Shown here: piece after piece, positions 31,378-39,127 of the stretch | Layout: the number at the start of each line of letters is the position of its first letter | Position numbering within the stretch: position 1 is the stretch's first letter | From: Cupriavidus yeoncheonensis | GTDB taxonomy: Bacteria; Pseudomonadota; Gammaproteobacteria; Burkholderiales; Burkholderiaceae | Direction: 5' to 3' | Assembly (NCBI RefSeq): GCF_905397275.1 | Contig: NZ_CAJPUY010000038.1 | Coordinates: forward strand, 1 to 42,482 | DNA: 42,482 nt | The notes under the pieces: model-generated | Databases searched by the model: none | Seen by the model: the letters and a program-made list of their open reading frames with translations, nothing else | What the model was told of the DNA's origin: nothing | Program-made: the position numbers and the translations under genes

Positions 31378-32583
31378 ATGACCACCATCGGAACCCCCCT
31401 CTCCCCTTCGGCCACCAAGGTCATGCTGCTCGGCTCCGGCGAGCTCGGCAAGGAAGTGCTGATTGCGCTGCAGCGGCTCGGGGTCGAAACCATTGCCGTG
31501 GACCGCTACGAGAACGCCCCCGGCCAGCAGGTTGCCCATCACGCGCGCACCATCGCGATGAGCGATCCGGAACAGCTCAAGGCGCTGATCGAAGCGGAAA
31601 GGCCGCAGCTCGTGGTGCCCGAGATCGAGGCCATCGCCACGCCGATGCTCGAGTCGCTCGAAGCCGCCGGCGTGGTGCGCGTGATTCCCACCGCACGGGC
31701 CGCGCGCCTCACCATGGACCGCGAAGGCATCCGCCGCCTCGCCGCCGAAACGCTGAGCCTGGCGACCAGCCCGTACAAGTTCTGCGATTCGCTCGAAGAA
31801 CTGCAGGCCGCGATCGATGGCGGCATCGGCTACCCGTGCGTGGTCAAGCCGGTCATGAGCAGCTCGGGCAAGGGCCAGAGCAAGATCGACGGACCGGAAG
31901 GCGTCACGGCCGCGTGGGACTACGCGATGGCCGGCGGCCGCGTGAGCCACGGCCGCGTGATCGTGGAAGGCTTCATCGACTTCGACTACGAGATCACGCT
32001 GCTGACGGTGCGCGCGCTTGGCGCCGACGGCCAGGTCGAGACGCACTTCTGCGCCCCGATCGGCCACGTCCAGGTCAGCGGCGATTACGTCGAAAGCTGG
32101 CAGCCGCACCCGATGCACCCGGCGGCACTGGAAAAGGCCGAGCACATTGCGCGCGCGGTCACCTCGGACCTCGGCGGCCAGGGCCTGTTCGGCGTGGAAC
32201 TGTTCGTCAAGGGCGAACAGGTCTGGTTCAGCGAAGTCAGCCCGCGCCCGCACGACACCGGCATGGTCACCATGGCCACGCAATGGCAGAACGAGTTCGA
32301 ACTGCACGCGCGCGCCATCCTGGGCCTGCCGGTCAGCACGGCGCTGAAGAGCCCCGGCGCCAGCGCCGTCATCTACGGCGGCGTGGAGGCACGGGGCGTG
32401 GTGTTCGACGGGGTGGACGAGGCGCTGCGCGTGCCGCAGACCGAGGTGCGCCTGTTCGGCAAGCCGGAAAGCTTCGCCACGCGCCGCATGGGCGTGGCGC
32501 TGGCCTATGCCGACGATGTCGACACGGCACGCGCGCGCGCCAAGGAAGCCGCCGGGCGCGTCAAGCCGCGCGTGGCAGGCTGA
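31378..32583 (+). CDS. purT: Formate-dependent phosphoribosylglycinamide formyltransferase
   Basis: A 401-residue ATP-grasp enzyme of purine synthesis that makes formyl-GAR from GAR, formate and ATP. The N-terminus KVMLLGSGELGKEVLIALQRLG is the pre-ATP-grasp fold. It is followed by VVPEIEAIATPML and the ATP-grasp signature YPCVVKPVMSSSGKGQSK, and later WFSEVSPRPHDTGMVT with metal ligands. The length fits PurT exactly. ATG 31378 gives the family N-terminus. It ends 3 bp before the stop of the converging MscS-type gene, so no terminator fits between them. Confidence 0.97.
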   Translation: MTTIGTPLSPSATKVMLLGSGELGKEVLIALQRLGVETIAVDRYENAPGQQVAHHARTIAMSDPEQLKALIEAERPQLVVPEIEAIATPMLESLEAAGVVRVIPTARAARLTMDREGIRRLAAETLSLATSPYKFCDSLEELQAAIDGGIGYPCVVKPVMSSSGKGQSKIDGPEGVTAAWDYAMAGGRVSHGRVIVEGFIDFDYEITLLTVRALGADGQVETHFCAPIGHVQVSGDYVESWQPHPMHPAALEKAEHIARAVTSDLGGQGLFGVELFVKGEQVWFSEVSPRPHDTGMVTMATQWQNEFELHARAILGLPVSTALKSPGASAVIYGGVEARGVVFDGVDEALRVPQTEVRLFGKPESFATRRMGVALAYADDVDTARARAKEAAGRVKPRVAG

Positions 32584-32586
32584 CGG

Positions 32587-33900
32587 CTACCGCATCGGCG
32601 ATGCCTTCTTCTCGGGCATCGTCGCTTGCGCCGCCGCGACCTGCGCCGCGGCCAGCACGGGGTTGATGCGTGCCCCGGTCAGGTCCGCGCCCGACGGCGC
32701 CTGGTACAGGCGCAGGCTCAACTCGGGCAGGATCGCCAGCAAGTGATCGAACAGATCGCCCTGGATGCGTTCGTAGTCCATCCACGCGGTCAGCCGCGTG
32801 AAGCAGTAGACCTCGACCGGGATGCCGTGCGAATCGGGCTCCATCATGCGCACGTTGAGCAGCAGGTCCTGGTGGATTTCCGGGTGCGCCTTCAGGTAGG
32901 CAATGCCATAGGCGCGGAAGGTGCCGATATTGGTCAGGCGGCGGCGGTTGACGGCGTCGCTGCCGGCCTCGACCAGCAGCCGGTTGGCCTCGTCGACCTC
33001 GGCCTGCTTCTGCTCCAGATAGTCATGCAGCAGGCGGAAACGCATCAGCGCATGGACTTCATCGTCGCTCAGGAACCGCACGCTGCCGGCGTCCAGGCGC
33101 AGGGTGCGCTTGATGCGGCGCGCACCCGATTCGAACATCTGGCGATAGTTGCGGTAGCTTTCCGAAAACAGCTTGTAGGTCGGCACCGTGGTCACGGTGT
33201 TGTCCCAGTTCTGCACCTTCACCGTATGCAGGGCGATGTCCTTGACGTAGCCGTCGGCATTGCATTGCGGCATCTCGATCCAGTCGCCGATGCGCAGCAT
33301 GTCGTTCGAGGTCAGCTGCGTGCTGGCCACCAGTGACAGCAGCGTGTCCTTGAACACCAGCAGCAGCACCGCCGACAGCGCACCCAGGCCCGACAGCATC
33401 CACAGCGGCGAGCGGTCGATCAGGATCGACAGCACCAGCACGCCGCACACCAGCCACAGGCCCAGGCGACCCACCTGTACATAGCCCTTGATCGAACGCG
33501 TCTGCGCGCGCGTGCTGCCGGCGTAGACGTCCTGCCAGGCGCCCAGCGCGCCGACCATCATCATGAAGAGGCAGATCCAGGTGCCGGCGTGCGTGATCCG
33601 CTCGACGGCCAGCGCGTAGCGGCCGATATTCGGCACCTCCCCGGCGCCCACGGTGATCACAGCGAACCACACGGCATAGCCGAAGCGCCGGTACAGCCGG
33701 TGACGCATGAGCGCCTTGCTCCAGTTGCCGTTGCCTGAGATCACCAGCAGCCGGTGCGCGATGCGCGAGACCACCTTGGCCACCAGCCACTGGGCCACCG
33801 TGGCGACCAGTATGAGGATCGCCATGTAGACGAGGTTCTGCGCCCACGGACGGGTGGGCATGTAGTGCTGGATCAGGTCCGGCAGGGCGTCTAGGTCCAT
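32587..33900 (-). CDS. MscS-family mechanosensitive channel (YbdG-like)
   Basis: A 437-residue protein with five or so membrane helices: VYMAILILVATVAQWLVAK, YAVWFAVITVG, WICLFMMMVGALGAW, LGLWLVCGVLVLSILI and MLSGLGALSAVLLLVFKDT. The last is the pore helix, leading into the MscS beta domain (IGDWIEMPQCNADGYVKDIALHTVKVQNWDNT). The insertion after NYRQMFESGARRIKRTLRL and the order of helices match the YbdG/MscM class. It should release solutes on hypo-osmotic shock. ATG 33900 begins just before the first helix; an upstream in-frame start (33972) adds an unlikely segment. Confidence 0.92.
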   Translation of the reverse strand: MDLDALPDLIQHYMPTRPWAQNLVYMAILILVATVAQWLVAKVVSRIAHRLLVISGNGNWSKALMRHRLYRRFGYAVWFAVITVGAGEVPNIGRYALAVERITHAGTWICLFMMMVGALGAWQDVYAGSTRAQTRSIKGYVQVGRLGLWLVCGVLVLSILIDRSPLWMLSGLGALSAVLLLVFKDTLLSLVASTQLTSNDMLRIGDWIEMPQCNADGYVKDIALHTVKVQNWDNTVTTVPTYKLFSESYRNYRQMFESGARRIKRTLRLDAGSVRFLSDDEVHALMRFRLLHDYLEQKQAEVDEANRLLVEAGSDAVNRRRLTNIGTFRAYGIAYLKAHPEIHQDLLLNVRMMEPDSHGIPVEVYCFTRLTAWMDYERIQGDLFDHLLAILPELSLRLYQAPSGADLTGARINPVLAAAQVAAAQATMPEKKASPMR

Positions 33901-34033
33901 GAAGGCGGGAAAAGGCGGGTCACTCAGCCGCACAGTGTACAAAAATGCGGCGGGCCCGCCCTCGCCCGTCACGACGGCAGCAGTTTCAGCCCCCCATGCC
34001 GACGAAAATTAGCGCGATCAGCGCGAGCCGGGG

Positions 34034-35287
34034 CTAGCCCGCAGGCATCGCCGCGGCTGTTGCCTGCGCCGCGCCAGGCCGCCCCTGCCCGGCGTAGATA
34101 GCCAGCAACTGTTCGTCGGTGTAGCCCCAGTCGGCCGGGTCTTCAAAGGCCACCACGGTGTCGTCGCTGTGGCGCAGGTCGATGACCTGCGGCGTCAGCG
34201 CGCGCGAATCGGGCACCGAGTAGAACGCCATCACGCGCGGGCGCAGCGGCTCGGCCTCATGCTGGGCGCAGACCACCGCCAGCCGGTTCGAGCGCAGCCG
34301 CAGCACCGTGCCGAGCGGGTAGATGCCCACCGTGCGCGTAAAGGCCTTGAACACGCGGCGGTCGAACAGCGTGTCGACGCGCACCGCCATGTATTCCATG
34401 GCGCGCGCCGGCGACCATTCCTGGTGGCCCGGGCGGCTGGAAGTCAGGGAATCGTAGGTATCGCAGATGGCCGCGATCTTGGCGTGGACGCTCAGTTCGC
34501 GCCCCATCAGTCCGAACGGATAGCCGCGGCCGTCCACGCGCTCATGGTGGTGCACGCAGACGTCCAGCACGACGTTGGCGTTCACGCGCGCTTCATTCAG
34601 GATGCGGTAGCCCGTCGACGGATGGCGGCGAATCTCCTCGTCCTCGCCGGGCTTGCGGGAAGCGGGCTTGTGCAGCACGGCCTCGGGCAGCGTCAGCTTG
34701 CCGATGTCGTGCACCAGCCCGGCCAGGCCCAGATCGCGCACCTCCTCGGGCGGCAGTTCCATCGTGCGGCCGACCGCGACCATCAGCGCGCACATGGCGA
34801 ACGCGTGCATGTAGCTGTAGTCGTCGCGCGCCTTGAGCCGCGCCAGCGCGATCAGCGCCTGCGAATGCCGCGACAGCGACTGCGACGCCGAGTCCACCAG
34901 CAGCAGCGCGCCGTCGACCTCCAGCGCGCGTCCCATGCGCACATCGGTGAACATGGAGCCGATCACCGACTTGCCCGACTGGAGCAGTTCGCGGGCGTGG
35001 CCGAACTCGGCTTCCAGGCTGACGGCGGCGACCGGGGCAGTGGCAGGGGCAGGTTCGGGCTCCGGCGTCTCCCAGGGGCTCAGCGCCGCCGGCGGCGTTG
35101 GCGCGTTGCGGCCCCTGAGAATGTCGATCCAGACCTCCTGCACCCCCGAAGACCGGATCTGGCTGACCTGATCTTCGCTGGTCACCAGGAATTTCGATCG
35201 CGAGAATGCGCGCGCATGCCAGGGTCCGCCCAGCCTGGCAACGAACATGCCGACCTGCAGTTGCTCCGCCTTGATTCGTCTCAACAT
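34034..35287 (-). CDS. HD-GYP cyclic-di-GMP phosphodiesterase with N-terminal DUF3391-like domain
   Basis: A 417-residue soluble protein. The first 60 residues (RRIKAEQLQVGMFVARLGGPW and ITSEDQ-like region) match the DUF3391 domain often fused to HD-GYP. A Pro/Ala/Glu-rich linker lies at about 63-88. The HD-GYP domain has His-Asp at 193-194 (LVHDIGKLTLP) and HHHERVDGRGYP at 246-257, followed by IAAICDTYDSLTS, so the metal-binding residues are intact. It should hydrolyse cyclic-di-GMP. ATG 35287 opens the DUF3391 motif; a longer start at 35365 is unlikely. It is the second cyclic-di-GMP hydrolase in the window, unlinked to the EAL gene. Confidence 0.92.
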   Translation of the reverse strand: MLRRIKAEQLQVGMFVARLGGPWHARAFSRSKFLVTSEDQVSQIRSSGVQEVWIDILRGRNAPTPPAALSPWETPEPEPAPATAPVAAVSLEAEFGHARELLQSGKSVIGSMFTDVRMGRALEVDGALLLVDSASQSLSRHSQALIALARLKARDDYSYMHAFAMCALMVAVGRTMELPPEEVRDLGLAGLVHDIGKLTLPEAVLHKPASRKPGEDEEIRRHPSTGYRILNEARVNANVVLDVCVHHHERVDGRGYPFGLMGRELSVHAKIAAICDTYDSLTSSRPGHQEWSPARAMEYMAVRVDTLFDRRVFKAFTRTVGIYPLGTVLRLRSNRLAVVCAQHEAEPLRPRVMAFYSVPDSRALTPQVIDLRHSDDTVVAFEDPADWGYTDEQLLAIYAGQGRPGAAQATAAAMPAG

Positions 35288-35453
35288 GCATTGCCCCGTT
35301 TGAAAAGGTGCCTCGTTCCCGGCCCCTATCGGCATCCGCGGCCAATACTTTAGGAAAATGTGCATCTGGAACCGAGCCGGCCGCCGCTGTCAAGCCGCCG
35401 GAAAATGCCCAGACGGGCTCCTCGGGCATTCCGGCCTCACCGCCTGGCGCGGC

Positions 35454-35459
35454 TACAAT
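35454..35459 (+). promoter_or_regulatory. Possible -10 box for the ABM-domain gene
   Basis: TACAAT lies in GGCTACAATGG, 49 bp before the ATG at 35509. The same context (CTACAATG) precedes purT. No clear -35 is present. Confidence 0.35.
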
Positions 35460-35508
35460 GGCCCGCCAAACGCTTACCTGACGCCCGCAGACGCTCGCCG
35501 GTCATCCC

Positions 35509-35802
35509 ATGTCCAGAACGTACACGCTAGTCGGCATTGCCCGCGCCAAGACCAATCGCCGCGAAGCTCTGGTGACCCAGCTCGATTCGCTGCGCACGCG
35601 CGGACTGACGGAGCCAGGCTGCCTGAACTACCACGTCGGGCAGGACGCCGAAGATGCTGAAGTCTTCGTGGTCTACATGGTCTGGGACTCCAGGGGCGCC
35701 CTGGAATCCCACCTGAACCGTGAATATATGCGTGACTTCCACGCCACACGACAGGAGCTTGTCGAAGGCGACTTCCGCTTCCGCTGGCTGAATGCCGCTT
35801 AA
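35509..35802 (+). CDS. Antibiotic biosynthesis monooxygenase (ABM) domain protein
   Basis: A 97-residue single-domain protein of the dimeric ferredoxin-like ABM fold. Strand one is TYTLVGIARAKTNRREAL, followed by TEPGCLNYHVGQDAEDAEVFVVYMVWDSRGALESHLN, the usual Pro-Gly-Cys-x-x-Tyr and histidine-containing pattern. Members include quinol monooxygenases (YgiN) and haem-degrading enzymes; the substrate here is unknown. The gene stands alone between the HD-GYP and cysteine-synthase-like genes, and its stop codon is inside a tandem repeat. Confidence 0.88.
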   Translation: MSRTYTLVGIARAKTNRREALVTQLDSLRTRGLTEPGCLNYHVGQDAEDAEVFVVYMVWDSRGALESHLNREYMRDFHATRQELVEGDFRFRWLNAA

Positions 35803-35842
35803 GGGCGCCGCTTAAGGGCACTCAAGGGCGCCACCTGAGGGC
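35794..35842. repeat. 13-bp tandem repeat across the ABM gene stop
   Basis: GCCGCTTAAGGGC occurs exactly twice (35794-35806, 35807-35819), followed by a shortened variant (35820-35829) and a diverged copy (35830-35842). The TAA stop (35800-35802) lies within the first unit. Confidence 0.85.
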
Positions 35843-35938
35843 CCGACGCCCTCGCGCCACCAGTCTTGTCAATCTCCGCTGCCCGGTCTATCACTCTGGA
35901 TGACGCCCCATGCCTTGCGGGGCGCGCAGGAGCGCTCC

Positions 35939-36943
35939 ATGGACGTGAGGGATGGTTTTGTCGGCACGGTCGGACACACGCCGCTGATCCGGCTCGGCGG
36001 GCTGAGCGCCGAGACCGGCTGCGACATCTATGGCAAGGCTGAATTCCTGAATCCCGGCGGCTCGGTCAAGGACCGCGCCGCGCTTTACATCATCCGCGAC
36101 GCCGAACGCCGCGGCACGCTCAGGCCGGGCGGCACGGTCGTCGAGGGCACCGCGGGCAATACCGGCATCGGCCTGGCGCACATCTGCGCGGCGCGCGGCT
36201 ACCGGTGCATCGTGGTCATCCCCGATACCCAGTCCCCCGAAAAGATGGAGCGCCTGCGCATGCTCGGCGCCGAGGTGCGCGCCGTCCCGGCGAAGCCGTA
36301 CGCCGACCCGGACAACTACCAGAAGATTGCCGGCCGGCTGGCGGAGCAGACCGAAAACGCCATCTGGGCCAACCAGTTCGACAACGTGGCCAATCGCCAG
36401 GCGCACTACGAGACCACCGGCCCGGAAATCTGGCATGACACCGCCGGACGCATCGACGCCTTCGTCTGCGCCACCGGTACCGGCGGCTCGCTGGCAGGGA
36501 TCTCGCGCTGCCTGAAGGAACACACGCCGCATGTGCGCATCGTGCTCGCCGATCCCTGCGGCAGCAGCCTGTACAACTTCGTCAAGCACCGCGAACTGAA
36601 GTCCGAGGGCAGCTCGATCACCGAGGGCATCGGCTCCAGCCGCGTCACCGCGAACCTGCAGGACACCGCGATCGACGACGCCGTGCGGGTCGAGGACCAG
36701 GCCTGCGTCGACATGGTCTATCGCCTGCTGCGCGAGGAAGGGCTGTTCCTGGGCGGCTCCACGGGCATCAATGTCGCGGCCGCCGTCGCGCTGGCGCGCG
36801 AGATGGGTCCGGGGCACACCATCGTCACCCTGCTCTGCGACCGCGGCGATCTTTACTTCGGGCGGCTCTTCAATCAGGATTGGCTGGCCGGAAAGGGCCT
36901 GGTGCCCGCGCCATTCACGCGCACGGCACCGCGCGCGGGCTAG
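35939..36943 (+). CDS. Cysteine synthase-like PLP enzyme
   Basis: A 334-residue fold-type II PLP enzyme. The cofactor lysine is Lys44 in EFLNPGGSVKDRAALYII. The substrate loop EGTAGNTGIGLAHICAARG and the phosphate-binding TGTGGSLAGISRCLKE are typical of CysK and CysM. The N-terminus DGFVGTVGHTPLIRLGGLS also fits. It probably forms cysteine from O-acetylserine or a related substrate; cystathionine beta-synthase activity cannot be excluded. AGGAG is 8 bp before ATG 35939. It lies upstream of a MocR-type regulator gene on the same strand. Confidence 0.9.
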   Translation: MDVRDGFVGTVGHTPLIRLGGLSAETGCDIYGKAEFLNPGGSVKDRAALYIIRDAERRGTLRPGGTVVEGTAGNTGIGLAHICAARGYRCIVVIPDTQSPEKMERLRMLGAEVRAVPAKPYADPDNYQKIAGRLAEQTENAIWANQFDNVANRQAHYETTGPEIWHDTAGRIDAFVCATGTGGSLAGISRCLKEHTPHVRIVLADPCGSSLYNFVKHRELKSEGSSITEGIGSSRVTANLQDTAIDDAVRVEDQACVDMVYRLLREEGLFLGGSTGINVAAAVALAREMGPGHTIVTLLCDRGDLYFGRLFNQDWLAGKGLVPAPFTRTAPRAG

Positions 36944-37041
36944 CGCGGCGCGCGGCGGTCCGCTCGGGCGCGGCCACGCTGGCCAGCCCTCTCGATACCC
37001 CCTGCCGATCCCCTCCACCAACCACCCGCAAGCCAGACCAG

Positions 37042-38484
37042 ATGGATGTCCACCTCACGATCCACGGCCGCCAGGGCCTGGCCGGCCAGATCTATCGCCA
37101 GCTTCGCGCCGGCGTAATGGACGGCCGGCTCGCGCCGGGCCAGCGGCTGCCTTCGACGCGGGAACTGGCGCTGCAGCTCGGCGTCTCGCGCAAGACCACG
37201 CTCGACGTGTTCGAACGGCTGATCGCCGAAGGCTACCTGCGCTCGCGCGCGGGCGATGGCACCTTCGTGGCCGACGCCATGACACGGCTGGCGCCGCCGC
37301 CGCCCATGCCGGCCACCTCGCCGGCGGCGGGATCGATCTGGGCCCGGCTGGAAGACGCGCTGCCGATGACGCCAGCGGACACGCCGCCAGCCTATGACTT
37401 CGTCGGCGGCGTCACCGACAAAAGCCTGTTTCCGTTCGACCAGTGGCGCCGCTGCGTCAGCCACGCGCTGCGCGTGCAGGCGCGTGGACGCGGCACCTAC
37501 CGCGACCCGGCCGGTGAACAGGAACTGCGCCAGGCCGTGGCGAGCTACCTGGCCTTCAGCCGCGCCGTGGTCAGTCACTGGCACGAGGTGGTCATCACGC
37601 AGGGCGCGCAGCAGGCGCTGGACTTGCTGACCAAGGTCTCGGTCCGTCCCGGCGAGGTGGTCGCCATGGAAGATCCCGGCTATCCGCCCGCGCGCATCAT
37701 CTTCGCCGCGCTCGGAGCGCAGGTGGTGCCGGTGCCCGTGGACGAGGAAGGGCTGGTTGTCGACGCGCTGCCGGCCAACGCCCGGATGGTCTACGTCACG
37801 CCGTCCCACCAGTTTCCGCTGGGCATGCCCATGAGCCTGGAGCGTCGGCTGGCCCTGCTGGAATGGGCGCAGCGCCACGGCGCGCTGGTGGTGGAAGACG
37901 ACTACGACGGCGAGTTCCGCTTTGAAGGCCGCCCCATGGAATCGCTCAAGAGCCTGGACACGGCCGGCGTGGTGGCCTACGTGGGAACCTTCTCCAAGAC
38001 CATCTTCCCGGAGCTGCGCGTGGGCTATGTGATTCCGCCCGCCCCGCTCGGCTCCGCGCTGCGCCGGGCCAAGCAGGTAGGCGACTGGCACAGCTGCACC
38101 ATGACACAGGCCGCGCTGGCCAAGTTCATGCTCGACGGCTATTTCGCCAAGCACCTGCGGCGCATGCACAAGGAGTACGCCGCGCGCCGCGCCGCGCTGC
38201 TGGAACACCTGCGCGGCGACCTGGCACCGTGGCTCACGCCGCTGCCGTGCGCGGTAGGCATCCACCTGGTGGCGGCCATCCGGGCGCCTCAGGACGAAAG
38301 CGACATGATCCGGCGGGCGGCGGCAGAATCGGTCGGGCTATACGGCATGGCCGGCATGTTCGTCAGCCAGGCTCCGCGGCCTGGCCTGCTGTTCGGCTAC
38401 GGAGGCATCGGCGTCACTGCGATCCATGCCGGGCTTGCGCGCCTGGCCAGCGCCCTCGCCGGCCGACGCCAGGACGCCGCCTGA
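37042..38484 (+). CDS. MocR-type regulator (GntR helix-turn-helix plus aminotransferase domain)
   Basis: A 480-residue fusion. Residues 10-75 are a GntR winged helix-turn-helix (QIYRQLRAGVMDGRLAPGQR, then LPSTRELALQLGVSRKTTLDVF, RSRAGDGTFVA). A Pro-rich linker (84-93) leads to a fold-type I aminotransferase domain with ITQGAQQALDLL, AMEDPGYPPAR, VVEDDYDGEFRF and the PLP lysine Lys319 in VGTFSKTIFPELRVGY. MocR proteins sense PLP or amino compounds and often regulate a neighbour; the AhpD-like gene 164 bp downstream is a candidate target. The ATG at 37042 directly precedes the DNA-binding domain. Confidence 0.92.
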   Translation: MDVHLTIHGRQGLAGQIYRQLRAGVMDGRLAPGQRLPSTRELALQLGVSRKTTLDVFERLIAEGYLRSRAGDGTFVADAMTRLAPPPPMPATSPAAGSIWARLEDALPMTPADTPPAYDFVGGVTDKSLFPFDQWRRCVSHALRVQARGRGTYRDPAGEQELRQAVASYLAFSRAVVSHWHEVVITQGAQQALDLLTKVSVRPGEVVAMEDPGYPPARIIFAALGAQVVPVPVDEEGLVVDALPANARMVYVTPSHQFPLGMPMSLERRLALLEWAQRHGALVVEDDYDGEFRFEGRPMESLKSLDTAGVVAYVGTFSKTIFPELRVGYVIPPAPLGSALRRAKQVGDWHSCTMTQAALAKFMLDGYFAKHLRRMHKEYAARRAALLEHLRGDLAPWLTPLPCAVGIHLVAAIRAPQDESDMIRRAAAESVGLYGMAGMFVSQAPRPGLLFGYGGIGVTAIHAGLARLASALAGRRQDAA

Positions 38485-38491
38485 GCGTTGC

Positions 38492-38515
38492 AAGCCGGGC
38501 TGGAAGCCGGGTTGG
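38492..38515. repeat. 12-bp tandem duplication after the MocR gene
   Basis: AAGCCGGGCTGG (38492-38503) is followed at once by AAGCCGGGTTGG, starting 8 bp after the MocR stop codon, and then by AAGCC. Confidence 0.8.
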
Positions 38516-38648
38516 AAGCCCTTTTTCCACTGGTTACCTAAAATTCGTCAGAATCGGCCATTTTGGATAGCCACTCCGCGTCCTACTCTTGTTCCTGTCA
38601 CGGCGCCCGCTGGCGCCGCGCAACCCACACACCGAACCGGAGCAAGCG

Positions 38649-39086
38649 ATGCAACAACGTCTGGATTTCTACAAGGCCAGCCCGGCCGCCATCAAGGCCG
38701 TCATGGGACTTGAAGAGCAGATCGGCAAGAGCGGGCTGGAAAAGCCGCTGGTCGAACTGGTGCGCCTGCGTGCGTCGCAGATCAACGGCTGCGCCTACTG
38801 CATCGACCTGCACACGCGCGACGCGCGCAAGGGCGGCGAGGACGACCGCCGGCTGGCCACGCTGTCGGTATGGCGTGAAACGCCGTTCTTCACGGATCGC
38901 GAGCGGGCCGCGCTGGCGTGGACCGAGGCTGTGACACTGGTGTCGCAAGACCACGTGCCGGACGCGGCGTGGGAAGCCGTGCGCCCGCATTTCGACGAGG
39001 CGGAGCTGGTCAACCTCACGCTGCTGATCAACGCCATCAACACGTGGAACCGGTTCGCGATCGCGTTCCGCAAGACGCCCGCCTGA
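38649..39086 (+). CDS. Carboxymuconolactone decarboxylase/AhpD-family protein
   Basis: A 145-residue all-helical protein of the AhpD-like superfamily. The redox motif is visible with Glu36, Cys48, Cys51 and His55 (ELVRLRASQINGCAYCIDLH), matching E-x11-C-x2-C-x3-H. Such proteins act as peroxidase reductants or general thiol reductases; the name reflects fold, not decarboxylase activity, because true decarboxylases lack the CxxC. It follows the MocR gene on the same strand and converges with prpR. ATG 38649 is preceded by CGGAGCAAGCG. Confidence 0.9.
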   Translation: MQQRLDFYKASPAAIKAVMGLEEQIGKSGLEKPLVELVRLRASQINGCAYCIDLHTRDARKGGEDDRRLATLSVWRETPFFTDRERAALAWTEAVTLVSQDHVPDAAWEAVRPHFDEAELVNLTLLINAINTWNRFAIAFRKTPA

Positions 39087-39122
39087 GGCAGGCGGCAGGC
39101 GCCCTCAGTCGGCCCTCAGTCC
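39087..39122. repeat. Two tandem duplications after the AhpD-like gene
   Basis: GGCAGGC is duplicated at 39087-39100, starting at the base after the TGA stop, and the 11-mer GCCCTCAGTCG is repeated (last base changed) at 39101-39122. Together they fill nearly all of the 41-bp gap to the prpR stop codon. Confidence 0.8.
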
Positions 39123-39127
39123 GCCAT

